Below are positions 8,250 through 17,618 of a stretch of DNA of 64,000 nt, piece by piece; position 1 is the stretch's first letter; every line of letters begins with the position of its first letter. The stretch comes from Candidatus Solirubrobacter pratensis (GTDB taxonomy: Bacteria; Actinomycetota; Thermoleophilia; Solirubrobacterales; Solirubrobacteraceae). The stretch covers positions 1-64,000 of the forward strand of contig NZ_KE384481.1 of NCBI RefSeq assembly GCF_000425945.1. Reading direction: 5' to 3'. The notes beneath the pieces are model-generated. The model saw nothing but the letters and a program-made list of their open reading frames with translations, did not search any database and had not been told where the DNA came from. The position numbers and the translations under genes were made by a program.

Positions 8250-10351
8250 AGCTGCGCCGCGCGCCAGGTGCGCAGATGCTCCTTGCGGGCGAACGGGTTG
8301 AACACGGCCACCAAGCGCTGCTTGGCCTGCGTGGCCTTGACGTCCTCACGGCCGCCGGCGGTGAACGCGGCGCCGCGCGACAGCGGGCAGGACGTGCTCG
8401 CGAGGCCGGACAGCCAGTCGCGGTAGTGGCGATCCGCGGCAAGCGAGTGATCGATCGCGACGCGCAGGCGCGAGCGGATCATCTTGGCCTTCGCCGTCGG
8501 CGCGCCGAGCCCGTCCACGCTCGCGCGGATCGAGGTGCGGTTCGTGATCACGGTGGCGAGGCGCCGGCTCGCGGTCTGGAGTGAGATCGAGCAGCGCATC
8601 GCGTCGCCGAGCGCGCTCGCGAGCGTCTTGTGACCGCTCGCCAGGCGGGTCAGCAGCTTCTCCACGCTCGCGACGAAGCTGTGCGCCGTCGCCGCGCCCG
8701 AGCCGGAGCGACCCGAGCTGCGCACGACCACGTTGTGTCCCGCGGAGACGAGCGTCGTCTTGTGCGTGATCAGGTTCTCGACGCGCACGGTGCCTTCCCC
8801 GACGCTCACCGTCGTGCCCGTGCAGTCGTCACCTACGAGCCACTTCGTGCCGCGCACGGTCGCCGAGGCATAGCGCCCGGCGGTCTGGAAGTCACCACCC
8901 TTCGCCTCGCCCCACAGCGAGTTCTTCTTCGGCTTCTTCTTCTTGGGCTTGGCCGCCACCGACGCCGCTGCGCAGGCGACGCGGGTGAGCGTGAGCACGG
9001 TCAGGTTGCTCGCCTGGCTCGTCGTGAACTCGCCGTCGTAGAAAAGCCCGGTCTGCGTGCGGCCGGCGGCGTCGGCCGAGGTCAGCTTCAGGCGGCCGTG
9101 TGTGGCGTCGATCGTCGTGCCGAGCGGCAGCGTGGAGAGCGTGCCAAGCGCGACGAAGGTCGCGCTGCCCGGCAGCTTGACCAGCACGGTTCCGGACACG
9201 CGCTGGACCGCCGTGCTCTTGCCGAACTCGGGCGGCGAGAGCGCGAGCAGCGTCGCGACCGGCGTGACGCTCGAGCTGTTGCGGCCGTCGCCCAGCTGCC
9301 CGCGATCACCCGCGCCCCAGCACAGCACGCGCGGACCCGCGACCGCGGCGCAGGTGTGGCTGAGCCCGGCCGAGAGCTGGCTCGGAGCGGAGAGGCCGGC
9401 GACGGACACGGGCGTGGCGCTGTCCCGCTTGGCGTTGCCCAGCTCGCCGTCACCGCCATGGCCCCAGCACACGGTCGCGCCCGACGCGAGCAGGGCACAG
9501 CTGTGCACGCCACCCGCGCTGACCGCGACGGCGTCGGTCACGCCGCTCACCGCCACCGGGGTAGCGCCGGAGGTGAGCCCGCCGTCGCCGAGCTGGCCGT
9601 AGCGGTTGGAGCCCCAGCAGGCGACGCCGCCGCCCGACAGCACCGCACACGCGTGGTTCGTGCCGCTGCTGACCGCGATCGCCGTCGTGATCCCGCTGAC
9701 GGTCGCCGGCGTCGCGCTGTCGACGTTCGCCCCGTTGCCGAGCTCGCCGTCGATCCCGCGCCCCCAGCACTGCACCTGCCCGCTCGCGAGCGCGGCGCAG
9801 GTGTGGCCGGCGGCGGCGCTGATCGCCACCGCCGAGGCGATGCCGCTGACGGTCACCGCCGTGGCGCTGTCGGCCTTCGCGCCGTTGCCGAGCTCGCCGG
9901 CGGCCCCCGCTCCCCAGCAGTGCACGGTTCCGCCGGCCTGCAGCGCGCAGTCGTGCCCGGCGCCGGCGCTGACGGCGACCGCCCCGGTCACCCTGCGCAC
10001 GGGCGCGGGCACGACCTGGCCGTAGCCGAGATAGAGGTCGGTGGCAAATCCCCAGCAGTCCACGCCGCCGTCCGCGCGCACCGCGCAGGCGTGGTCGGTG
10101 CCCGCGCTCACGTCTTTGGCACCGATCTCCCCGGTCACCGTCACCGGAGCCGCGCTGGCCGTGCTCGTCCCGTCACCGAGCTGGCCCTGCGCGCCCTCGC
10201 CCCAGCACTCGACGTGCCCGCTCGGCGAGAGCAGCGCGCAGGTGGCGGTGCCGCCCGCGCTGACCTTGACCTGCGTGTCGTCGGCGGCGCGCGCCGGGGC
10301 CGCGATCGCCAGCGCGGCAAGCACGACGGTGGTGATGCGGAGACCAAGCAT
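8246..10351 (-). CDS. secreted RCC1-repeat protein with FecR-like C-terminal module
   Basis: A 701-residue secreted protein with a signal peptide (ending APARA), then seven RCC1-type repeats (each with HxCAL and CWG...GQLG/GELG) expected to close into a beta-propeller. After these comes a module starting SGTVLVKLPG, continuing LPLGTTIDATHGRLKLTS, a Lys-rich stretch, and an ATVRGTKWLVGDDCTGT segment. This module is shared with the secreted proteins at 31820-34923. A helical tail with three Cys ends the protein. The gene overlaps the CHASE2 kinase gene by 4 bp, which suggests the two act together, perhaps as ligand-binding partner and receptor. Start ATG 10351 fits the signal peptide. Confidence 0.85.
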   Translation of the reverse strand: MLGLRITTVVLAALAIAAPARAADDTQVKVSAGGTATCALLSPSGHVECWGEGAQGQLGDGTSTASAAPVTVTGEIGAKDVSAGTDHACAVRADGGVDCWGFATDLYLGYGQVVPAPVRRVTGAVAVSAGAGHDCALQAGGTVHCWGAGAAGELGNGAKADSATAVTVSGIASAVAISAAAGHTCAALASGQVQCWGRGIDGELGNGANVDSATPATVSGITTAIAVSSGTNHACAVLSGGGVACWGSNRYGQLGDGGLTSGATPVAVSGVTDAVAVSAGGVHSCALLASGATVCWGHGGDGELGNAKRDSATPVSVAGLSAPSQLSAGLSHTCAAVAGPRVLCWGAGDRGQLGDGRNSSSVTPVATLLALSPPEFGKSTAVQRVSGTVLVKLPGSATFVALGTLSTLPLGTTIDATHGRLKLTSADAAGRTQTGLFYDGEFTTSQASNLTVLTLTRVACAAASVAAKPKKKKPKKNSLWGEAKGGDFQTAGRYASATVRGTKWLVGDDCTGTTVSVGEGTVRVENLITHKTTLVSAGHNVVVRSSGRSGSGAATAHSFVASVEKLLTRLASGHKTLASALGDAMRCSISLQTASRRLATVITNRTSIRASVDGLGAPTAKAKMIRSRLRVAIDHSLAADRHYRDWLSGLASTSCPLSRGAAFTAGGREDVKATQAKQRLVAVFNPFARKEHLRTWRAAQL

Positions 10352-10518
10352 CGCCGGCCGAGTCTCTCGGAATGCGGGAACCCGGACAACTCGTCCAAGG
10401 GTCAACCACTCATCACCCCTGCAGCGCAGGTAAGCAAGGCATACCCCTTGGGTCGCTTTCGGCGCCGCGGCGGCGGATGGAGGCTCCAGTCGACCCGAAA
10501 TCCACAAGGGGACACGCC

Positions 10519-11403
10519 ATGACCACTCACACCGCTTCCAGCCGCCGCCTCGCCACCTTCGCGGCCGGCGCGCTCATCCTCGCGATTACCGGCTGCGGGG
10601 CGACCCCGCGCGCCACGCCGACGATGGAGCCCGTCGCCGCGAAGGCGATCGCGCCGGTCCGGGTCTCGCTGCTGTCCCCGCGCGGCGGCACCAAGACGAC
10701 CGCCGATCATGTCACGGTCCGCGGGACAGTCTCGCCCGCGAACGCCGTCGTGCTCGTCCAGGGCCGGCCCGCGGCGGTCGCCAACGGCGTCTTCGTCGCG
10801 ACCGCCTCCGTCCATCGCGGGCGCACCCGCATCGACGTGATCGGCAGCGCACGCGACGCCACGCCGGCGTCCGCGGCCGTCGCCGTCACGCGCCCGCTCC
10901 CCCACGTCGCCCAGCGGGCCGCCGCACCCACGCCGGTCAATACGACGGTCGTCAACAGCGGCGGGCCGACGACCTGCGGCGACGGCCTCTCGGCCGGGCC
11001 GAACACGACGTGCGCGTTCGCCGCGAACGTCCGCGCCGCGTACGAGGGCCACGGTCCCGGCACCGTCATCGCATACAGCCCGGTGACGCTCAGGACCTAC
11101 GCGATGAGCTGCTCGTCGAGCGCGACGGTCGTGTGCACGGGCGGCGACAACGCCTCCGTGTACTTCGCCGGCCGGTCCGTCGCTCGCGCCTATGGCACGA
11201 CCGCCTGCGGCAACGGGCTGGCGGTCGGGCCCAACACGACGTGCGCGTTCGCCGCGAACGTCCGCGCCGCATACGACGCCCATGGTCCCGGCACGGTGAT
11301 CGCCTACAGCCCGGTGACCCGCAAGCAGTACGCGATGTCCTGCGTCGACCGCGCTCCCGTCGTGTGCACCGGCGGCGACCACGCGTCGGTCTACCTGCCG
11401 TGA
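10519..11403 (+). CDS. lipoprotein with two Cys-rich repeats
   Basis: A 294-residue lipoprotein (lipobox ITGC, Cys near residue 26). An Ig-like domain of the kind that glues surface proteins follows (VSLLSPRGGTKTTADHVTV ... RGTVSPANAVV), then two ~75-residue repeats with the pattern CGDGLSAGPNTTCAFAANVR, YSPVTLRTYAMSC, CTGGDNASVYF. Four Cys per repeat probably pair as disulfides. The same repeat ends the zinc-ribbon membrane protein at 1772-2929. Function unknown. Start ATG 10519; transcribed away from the RCC1 gene, with about 167 bp between them. Confidence 0.8.
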   Translation: MTTHTASSRRLATFAAGALILAITGCGATPRATPTMEPVAAKAIAPVRVSLLSPRGGTKTTADHVTVRGTVSPANAVVLVQGRPAAVANGVFVATASVHRGRTRIDVIGSARDATPASAAVAVTRPLPHVAQRAAAPTPVNTTVVNSGGPTTCGDGLSAGPNTTCAFAANVRAAYEGHGPGTVIAYSPVTLRTYAMSCSSSATVVCTGGDNASVYFAGRSVARAYGTTACGNGLAVGPNTTCAFAANVRAAYDAHGPGTVIAYSPVTRKQYAMSCVDRAPVVCTGGDHASVYLP

Positions 11404-11493
11404 TCCTCGACCTGTCGTCTGGTTCACCTTCTGACACCGAATAGAGTCGCGCCGGCCGCGAGCGCCGCGCGATCCGCGAACGGAGGAAACGCT

Positions 11494-13938
11494 GTGTCGG
11501 ACAGACGCCAGCTGGCGAAGGTCCTGGGCGTCGCGGTCGTCGCGGCGGCGGTGGTCGCCGCGAGCGCGAGCGCCAAGCCCAGGCTGCGGCCGATCTCGCC
11601 GGCGGCGGCGTTCATGCTCCCGCCCGCCCAGCAGTGCGTGAGCAAGGCCGGGCTCACGCTGCGCGTGCGCAAGGTCCCGCGCGTGAAGTGGACCGGCGCG
11701 ACGATCAAGATCGACGGGAAGCGGTTCGCGACGTTCGGGCGCCGCGCGCTGCCGGGAGCGCTGAAGCTGACCGGCCTCCCGCGCAAGCGGTTCGCCGTCT
11801 CGATCACCGCGAAGGCGAAGGACGGCCGCAGCGCGACCGCCTCCCGCGTCTACTCGCCCTGCCCGCCGCAGGGCGGGCGCCCGGCGCCGACACCCGCGCC
11901 CCGGGCCACGCCGACGCCCGCACCCGCGCCGGCGCCCTCGGGGACGGGGGCGCCCGGGAGCTACTCCGGCCGGACCCCGCAGCAGTCCGTCTTGGAGTTC
12001 TACGTCTCGAACGACGGCACGCACCTGCAGGACGTGACGGTCCCCACCTACCTCGGCTGCACGCCGAGCAAGACGTTCTACGACCACATCGGCATCGCCG
12101 ACATCGCCATCGCCGCCGACGGCTCGTTCGCCGCGACCGCGACCCAGACTGGCGTCCTGGCCGGAGCGCCGGCGCACTTCGCGTACACGTTCGGCGGGCA
12201 CTTCCAGGGGTCGCAGGTGTCCGGCGGCTACCGCGAGGACGTCACCTACGACGACGGGACCACGTTCAGCTGCACGACGAACGCGACGGCGTGGACCGCG
12301 TCGCGAGAAGCCCAGGGCACGCAGACGGCGGCGCTCCCGGCCGGCAGCTACTCCGGGCGGACCCCGGAGCAGTCCGTCTTCTCGTTCTACGCCTCCATCG
12401 ACGGCACACACCTGCAGGACGTGTGGGTCCCCACCTACCTCGGCTGCGCGCCGAGCAAGTCGTTCTACGACCACATCGGGATCGGCGACATCGCCATCGC
12501 CGCCGACGGCTCGTTCAGCGGGCACGCGATCCAGGACGGCGTCCTGGCCGGCAACCCGGCGACGTTCACGTACACGTTCAGCGGCCACGCCCACGGCTCG
12601 ACGACCGCCGGCGTCACCCGCGTCGCGGGCACGTTCCGCGAGGACATCGCGTACAACGACGGCACCGTTCGCTCCTGCACCACCGACGACAAGTCGTGGT
12701 ACGCGCTGCGGGAGGCCCAGGGCACCCAGGCGCGGTCCGCGCCATCCGCGGGCAGCTACTCCGGCCGCACGCGGGAGCAGTCGGTGTTCTCGTTCTACGT
12801 CTCGAACGACGGCACGCGCCTGCAGGACGTCGTCGTCCCCACGTACCTCGGGTGCGCGCCGAGCAAGAACTTCTATGACCACATCGGCATCGCCACGATC
12901 CCGCTCGCGGCGGACGGCTCCTTCAGTGCCACGACGACGCAGCACGGCGTGCTCTTCGGCACGGCGGCGACGTTCTCGTACACGTTCAGCGGGCACGTCC
13001 ACGGCACCGACGACGCCTGCGCGGTCCGCTTCGCCGGCACGTTCCGGGAGTCGATCGCCTACGACGACGGCATCGCGCACGCCTGCACCACGGACGACCA
13101 GGCGTGGCACGCGCTGCGCGAGGCCCAGGGCACGCAGGCGCTGCCCGCGCCGCCCGCCGGCAGCTACTCCGGCCGCACTCCGGAGCAGTCGGTGTTCTCG
13201 TTCTACGTCTCGAACGACGGCACGTGCCTGCAGGACGTCGTCGTCCCCACGTATCTCGGCTGCGCGCCGGGCAAGAACTTCTATGACGACATCGGCTTCT
13301 CGGAGATCACGCTCGCCGCCGACGGCTCGTTCTCCGCGAGCGCCACGCACGACGGCATCCTCGCCGGCCACGCGGCGACGTTCACGTACCGCTTCAGCGG
13401 CCACCTCCACGGCACGGTCACGAGCGGCGCCGCCCGCTTCGCAGGCACGTTCCGCGAGGACATCGCCTACGACGACGGCACGTCGCGCTCCTGCACGACC
13501 GACGACCAGGCGTGGTACGCGACACGAGAGGCGCAGGGGACCCAGTCGGCCACGGCGCCGGCCGGGACCTACTCGGGCCGGACCCCCGAGCAGAGCGTCT
13601 TCTCGTTCCAGGTCTCGAACGACGGCGCGCATCTGCTCAACGTGACGGTCCCAACCTCCCTCGGCTGCGCGCCGAGCCGGACCGGCGGCGACCACATCAC
13701 GATCGCCGACATCCCGCTCGCGACCGACGGCTCATTTGCCGCCACGGTACCCGCGACTGGCGTGTTCTCCGGCCACGCGGCGACGTTCACCCACACGTTC
13801 CGCGGGCACGTCCACGGCACGACATCCACTGGCGTGACCAGGATCGCGGGCACGTACCGCGAGGACATCGCCTATACCGACGGCGTCGCATACAGCTGCA
13901 CAACCAACGACCAGCCCTGGTCCGCCATCCATTCCTGA
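11494..13938 (+). CDS. secreted protein with five tandem ~130-residue repeats
   Basis: An 814-residue secreted protein with a signal peptide (AASASA), a ~115-residue N-terminal domain, a Pro/Ala/Thr linker, then five tandem repeats starting at about residues 155, 284, 420, 556 and 691 (DNA 11956, 12343, 12751, 13159, 13564). Each begins GSYSGRTPEQSVFSFYVS and contains DVxVPTYLGC, FYDHIGI, GTFREDIAYDDG and SCTTDDQAW, with two Cys per repeat. The repeats are nearly identical at DNA level, so they arose by recent duplication. I do not recognise the family; a surface adhesin or sugar-binding array is a guess. GTG 11494 follows GGAGGAAA. Confidence 0.85.
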   Translation: MSDRRQLAKVLGVAVVAAAVVAASASAKPRLRPISPAAAFMLPPAQQCVSKAGLTLRVRKVPRVKWTGATIKIDGKRFATFGRRALPGALKLTGLPRKRFAVSITAKAKDGRSATASRVYSPCPPQGGRPAPTPAPRATPTPAPAPAPSGTGAPGSYSGRTPQQSVLEFYVSNDGTHLQDVTVPTYLGCTPSKTFYDHIGIADIAIAADGSFAATATQTGVLAGAPAHFAYTFGGHFQGSQVSGGYREDVTYDDGTTFSCTTNATAWTASREAQGTQTAALPAGSYSGRTPEQSVFSFYASIDGTHLQDVWVPTYLGCAPSKSFYDHIGIGDIAIAADGSFSGHAIQDGVLAGNPATFTYTFSGHAHGSTTAGVTRVAGTFREDIAYNDGTVRSCTTDDKSWYALREAQGTQARSAPSAGSYSGRTREQSVFSFYVSNDGTRLQDVVVPTYLGCAPSKNFYDHIGIATIPLAADGSFSATTTQHGVLFGTAATFSYTFSGHVHGTDDACAVRFAGTFRESIAYDDGIAHACTTDDQAWHALREAQGTQALPAPPAGSYSGRTPEQSVFSFYVSNDGTCLQDVVVPTYLGCAPGKNFYDDIGFSEITLAADGSFSASATHDGILAGHAATFTYRFSGHLHGTVTSGAARFAGTFREDIAYDDGTSRSCTTDDQAWYATREAQGTQSATAPAGTYSGRTPEQSVFSFQVSNDGAHLLNVTVPTSLGCAPSRTGGDHITIADIPLATDGSFAATVPATGVFSGHAATFTHTFRGHVHGTTSTGVTRIAGTYREDIAYTDGVAYSCTTNDQPWSAIHS
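11956..13935 (+). repeat. five tandem coding repeats (387-408 bp)
   Basis: In-frame repeats inside the secreted protein, starting at 11956, 12343, 12751, 13159 and 13564. Repeats 2-4 are the most alike; the first and last have diverged (the last lacks the NFYDHIGI block and reads GGDHITI). Unit sizes of 387, 408, 408 and 405 bp show small in-frame indels. Confidence 0.85.
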
Positions 13939-13947
13939 AGCGCTACG

Positions 13948-13974
13948 GGGTGGAGGGCCGCGCCTCGTCCACCC
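13948..13974 (+). terminator. hairpin after the repeat-protein gene
   Basis: GGGTGGA (13948-13954) pairs with TCCACCC (13968-13974) around a GC-rich loop, 10 bases after the stop codon. No T-run follows, as is common for terminators in GC-rich actinobacteria. Confidence 0.5.
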
Positions 13975-14242
13975 TCCAGGAGCCCTGCATTCGCCGCGAG
14001 GCTGCGACACGTCTCGTGGCGAACATGGGCGCGCGGGGTCGGAAGATCGTGACGATGGCCGCCGTCACGGCGGCCGCCCTATCGCTTGTCCGATAGCGAG
14101 CGAATACGAGCGATCTCGTGCGGACCGGACCGGCTGCAACCATCGGGTCGCGAACGTCCTTCCTACGCGACACGCTGCCCCTAAGGCACCCTTGCGCCCC
14201 GGAACCACAAAGTGGAACTTTGCGATTTCCGGGGACTTCGTA
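13975..14242. other. intergenic region with a short signal-peptide-like remnant
   Basis: Between the terminator and the tRNA-Pro gene I see no full gene. A 23-codon frame from ATG 14025 to TAG 14096 reads like the start of an exported protein (KIVTMAAVTAAALSLVR) and then stops; it may be the remnant of a lost secreted protein. The rest holds no clear feature beyond the expected 3' flank of the tRNA gene. Confidence 0.3.
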
Positions 14243-14316
14243 TCGGGGAGACAGGATTTGAACCTGCGACCGCCCGGCCCCCAGCCGGGTGCGCTACCAG
14301 ACTGCGCCACTCCCCG
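14243..14316 (-). tRNA. tRNA-Pro (anticodon GGG)
   Basis: A 74-base cloverleaf: acceptor CGGGGAG/CTCCCCG, D-arm GCGC/GCGC, anticodon stem CCCGG/CCGGG with loop CTGGGGG giving GGG, T-loop TTCAAAT, discriminator A. No CCA is encoded. Confidence 0.93.
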
Positions 14317-14329
14317 TATGTCTGCTTCA

Positions 14330-14400
14330 AGCGGGCGACGGGAATCGAACCCGCCCTAAGAGCTTGGAAGGCTCCTGTGCAACCACAACACTTCGCCCGC
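14330..14400 (-). tRNA. tRNA-Gly (anticodon TCC)
   Basis: A 71-base cloverleaf: acceptor GCGGGCG/CGCCCGC, anticodon loop CTTCCAA giving TCC, T-loop TTCGATT, discriminator T. It sits 13 bases upstream of tRNA-Pro on the same strand and is probably co-transcribed with it. Confidence 0.93.
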
Positions 14401-14500
14401 GACGGCGGACGGCGCCCATGATACTCGCGTCGCGCACTCGAACGTATGTGCGGGCGGTCGGCGGTGATACGAGATCGCGGATTCGGGGAATCCTTGGGCT

Positions 14501-14638
14501 ATGCAGATTCCAGGCGTCCACATCGAGACCCTGCACAACCCGGTTCGGTACACGTACTCGCAGATCGAGAAGGCTTGTGCGATCGCGCAGCTGCTGAACC
14601 GGGGCAAGCTGGTGCTCGTGGAGCCGCCCCAGCGCTGA
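14501..14638 (+). CDS. small protein, 45 residues, unknown
   Basis: ATG 14501 to TGA 14636-14638 encodes MQIPGVHIETLHNPVRYTYS..., followed by a helical stretch (IEKACAIAQLLNRGKL) and a VLVEPPQR end. The composition is protein-like, unlike the Arg/Pro-rich readings typical of chance frames here. GGGGAA upstream is a poorly spaced ribosome site. I do not recognise it. Confidence 0.4.
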   Translation: MQIPGVHIETLHNPVRYTYSQIEKACAIAQLLNRGKLVLVEPPQR

Positions 14639-14718
14639 ACGGCCCGGCCGCCGCTCCCCACGACGCGGGAGGGAGCAGCCGGGATCCGGGCAGGGTCAGT
14701 CGGGAGGGTCCAGACCGG

Positions 14719-16773
14719 TCACTTGAGCCGTGCCGCCGCGGCCGCCGCCTCCTGCTCGCCGTGGACGGGCATGAGGCGGACGGCAATGCCGGCGCGGCTG
14801 AATCGCGCGCTGCGGGCGATCTGGATCGCCGCGGTCGGGCCCGGCTTGGGGTCCGAGCTCTGCGGCGCGGGGCGCATGACGTGGACGCCGGCGCCCGCCG
14901 GGCGGGAGCGAGGGACGACGACGTAGCCGCTGTCCGCGCTACGGACCCACAGGTACGCCACGGACGACAGCGGCACCAGGCGCGTGCCCAGCGTGACGCG
15001 CGAGCCGTTCCGGAGGACCGCGACGACCGACGCGTCGCGGCCGCCCCAGCTCGGGAACAGGACGTCCGCCGTGTAGCGGGCGGTTCCCGCTCGCCTGGCG
15101 ACCGTCCAGGACGACTGGATCCAATCCCGCGTGAAGCGGTGCGAGACGGTCAGGCGCAGCGCGCTCGAGGACATGGTGCCCGTCGCACGGAGGTCCGTGA
15201 AGGGCCCGGCGAACGCCCGCCCGACACGCGCGGACGCCAGGGCGCCGGCGCCCGAGGGCGCCTTCGTCAGCCGCAGCGGGGTCGTGCCCGTCACGCGTGA
15301 ACGCCCCACCTGCGAGGCGATCACCCGCTTGCCGGCGACGTCGCGCACCATCACGCCGAACGAGGCCGGCGGACGGCCGCCGATGTTCGCGGCCACGTCC
15401 TGGTCGCCGTCGAAGAGCCGAGCGAGGTCGAGCCCGCCGTACGGGAACGCGCGCTGGTTGACCGCGACGATCGCGGTGTTGTACGTCGGCGTCGTCACGG
15501 CCAGGCGGCCGATGTCCGGGTCATAGGAGTACAGCGCCGGCGGCTCGGACGCGCGCCGCGTGCCCAGCCCCGCGTCGATCGCCCGCGCCGCGTTGGCCTC
15601 GATGCGCGCCGCCGCCAGGCGGGCGCTGCCGATGCCCTGCGGCACCTTCGTGAGCCCGAAGAAGACCGGGTCCGGGAGCCCGCTCGCGCGCGCCGTGACC
15701 TGCCGGTCGTAGAACGCGAGCGAGCGGTCGAGGATGGCCTTGGACCACTGGCCCCAGCTGTCGCTCGGCAACAGCGAGTCAGACGACGCAACCCCGATCA
15801 GCGCCTCCTGCGCGAGCCCGAGCTTCTTCCCCTGGTGCCAGCGGTCGAACCCGAGGCCGGAGTCCCAGTTCATGTAGCCGCCGTGCGTCCAATAGCCGGA
15901 GATCGCGCGCTCGATCCACTGGTGCATGAGCGTCTTCGACGCCGCCGGCAGCGCGGGCATCCCGGCGCGGACCGCCTGGTCGTAGAAGCGCACGAACGTC
16001 AGGACGATGTTCGCGTATTCGGCGGAGTCGACGTTGCGCGGGTTGTTGAGCGTCATCTGCGGCAGGTAGTGGAAGCGCATGCCGGCGCCGAAGTTGCCGA
16101 TCCAGCCGGCGCCGCTCGCGCGTGCCCCGCTGAAGAAGCGCGAGAGCTGGAGGCGCAGGTCGCGCCGCAGCAGCGTCGTGTCGCCCGTGACCGTCGCGTC
16201 GGCGGCGTACATCAGCGCGTACCAGTTGACCTGGTTGAGCCGGATCGTCGGGTAGCGCCAGAAGGACCCGTGGGCGGTCCGGTGGATCGCGGAGCGGATC
16301 TTCTCGACCGTCGACGCCGGAAGCTGCAGCGCATCCCGGGCGCGGTAGGCGTACACGAGCCCGTCGACCACCTCGGCGTCGAAGACGAGGTGCTGGCCGC
16401 CCTTGGGATCGCTCATCGAGTTCACCCACCCCGGCGCGTGCACCTGCCCGGTACCGGGCTTGTTCACGAACGGCACGCCGTCGACCAGCCGCAGCGCGAG
16501 CATGCGCGCCCGGTGGTCGTTGCGGGCCGGGCCTTCATAGCCCTTCATCGCGGCGACGGCGTGCGTGAGCAGGAGCATCGAGTTGGCCATCGGCTCGACG
16601 CCGCCGCCCCCCATGCGGTAGTAGGCCGCCTGCTCGTCCCACTGGGCGTCGAGGCGGTTCTGGATCGAGTCGGCGTACTTCCAGTAGGCCGAGTCGTCTG
16701 CGGCGCGCGCGGCAGACGGCACGCCGGCGAGCGCCAGCGCCGCGGCGGCCGCGGCGAGCGAGGAGCGGAGCAT
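14719..16773 (-). CDS. large secreted protein, possibly an alpha/alpha-barrel glycan-active enzyme
   Basis: A 684-residue exported protein (signal peptide ending AARA). The first ~430 residues are rich in Trp, Tyr and regular helices (SAYWKYADSIQNRLDAQW, HGGYMNWDSGLGFDRWHQ), which suggests an alpha/alpha-toroid as in polysaccharide lyases and heparinase-like enzymes. The C-terminal ~230 residues look all-beta. No catalytic motif can be named, so the enzyme idea is an inference. ATG 16773 has GGAAGG 8 bases ahead. It diverges from the FHA gene at 16935. Confidence 0.7.
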   Translation of the reverse strand: MLRSSLAAAAAALALAGVPSAARAADDSAYWKYADSIQNRLDAQWDEQAAYYRMGGGGVEPMANSMLLLTHAVAAMKGYEGPARNDHRARMLALRLVDGVPFVNKPGTGQVHAPGWVNSMSDPKGGQHLVFDAEVVDGLVYAYRARDALQLPASTVEKIRSAIHRTAHGSFWRYPTIRLNQVNWYALMYAADATVTGDTTLLRRDLRLQLSRFFSGARASGAGWIGNFGAGMRFHYLPQMTLNNPRNVDSAEYANIVLTFVRFYDQAVRAGMPALPAASKTLMHQWIERAISGYWTHGGYMNWDSGLGFDRWHQGKKLGLAQEALIGVASSDSLLPSDSWGQWSKAILDRSLAFYDRQVTARASGLPDPVFFGLTKVPQGIGSARLAAARIEANAARAIDAGLGTRRASEPPALYSYDPDIGRLAVTTPTYNTAIVAVNQRAFPYGGLDLARLFDGDQDVAANIGGRPPASFGVMVRDVAGKRVIASQVGRSRVTGTTPLRLTKAPSGAGALASARVGRAFAGPFTDLRATGTMSSSALRLTVSHRFTRDWIQSSWTVARRAGTARYTADVLFPSWGGRDASVVAVLRNGSRVTLGTRLVPLSSVAYLWVRSADSGYVVVPRSRPAGAGVHVMRPAPQSSDPKPGPTAAIQIARSARFSRAGIAVRLMPVHGEQEAAAAAARLK

Positions 16774-16934
16774 GTGGGTCCTTCCGTGGAGATCTGGGGA
16801 GCGACCGGGACGATCCCGGCCGCGCCGCCGCTCTCACAGACGGCTCAGGGATGGATTCCTGACACCCGAGGTGGAAGCGCGCCCCACCCTTGGTGACGCC
16901 ACCTTTCATCGCCGGCGCGTTTAGGCTGATCCCC

Positions 16935-17618
16935 GTGCCGGAATCCCCACTCGACGCCCATGTCGCCACGCCGCAGGACCTCAAGGACCGCATCGCCGCC
17001 GAGCGCCGCGGCACGCCGTTCCTGGTCTATCGCGACGTCGACGACGCCCAGGTGATCGTCGACCTCGTCGCGCTCGATGAGCGCATCACGCTCGGGCGCC
17101 GGCCGAGCAACGACGTCGTGCTCGACTGGGACTCGGAGGTCTCGCGCGTGCATGCCGCGCTCGAGCGCCTCGGCGACGACTGGACCGTCGTCGACGACGG
17201 CCTCTCGCGCAACGGCAGCTACCTCAACGGCAACCGGGTCACGAGCCGCCAGCGCCTGCGCGACGGCGACGTCCTCACGCTCGGCGGCGTCGCGATCGCC
17301 TACCGCGCGCCGGCCGGCGAGTCCGTCTCACGCCCGACGGTGACCGCGCTGGGCCCGCACGTCGGCGAGCTGCTCACGCCCGCCCAGCGGCGCGTGCTGA
17401 TCGCGCTGTGCCGGCCGTTCAAGGACTCGACCTATGCGACGCCGGCGACCAACCAGCAGATCGCCGACGAGCTCGTGGTGAGCGTCGATGCGGTCAAGAG
17501 CACGCTGCGGGCGCTGTTCGAGGTCTTCGGGGTCGACGCGCTGCCGCAGAACCAGAAGCGCGCGAGCCTCGCCCTTCAGGCGCTGCGCACGGGCGTGATC
17601 ACCCGCCGCGATCTCTAG
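16935..17618 (+). CDS. FHA domain-winged helix regulator (copy 2)
   Basis: 227 residues, the same architecture as the protein at 5455-6237. The FHA domain (ITLGRRPSNDVVL, SRVHAAL, SRNGSYLNGNRV) is followed by the helix-turn-helix region (LTPAQRRVLIALCRPF, NQQIADELVVSVDAVKSTLR, LPQNQKRASLALQALR). The protein probably docks on a phosphorylated kinase or substrate and controls transcription. It is convergent with the kinase at 17599-19647, overlapping by 20 bp. GTG 16935 is supported by TAGGCT (16922-16927), a -10-like box 7 bases before it, and by alignment with the paralogue. Confidence 0.88.
   Translation: MPESPLDAHVATPQDLKDRIAAERRGTPFLVYRDVDDAQVIVDLVALDERITLGRRPSNDVVLDWDSEVSRVHAALERLGDDWTVVDDGLSRNGSYLNGNRVTSRQRLRDGDVLTLGGVAIAYRAPAGESVSRPTVTALGPHVGELLTPAQRRVLIALCRPFKDSTYATPATNQQIADELVVSVDAVKSTLRALFEVFGVDALPQNQKRASLALQALRTGVITRRDL

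Noticed and set aside
10402..13695. A ~1,100-codon open frame on the minus strand opposite the five-repeat protein
   Set aside because: It is made of Arg/Val/Ala/Gly-rich readings (RAVVRDVEREHRLL repeated) caused by high GC and the sense repeats. The plus frame has a signal peptide, Cys pattern and ribosome site.
11956..13935. The five repeats as a possible CRISPR array
   Set aside because: The units are ~400 bp, in frame and protein-coding with no short spacers.
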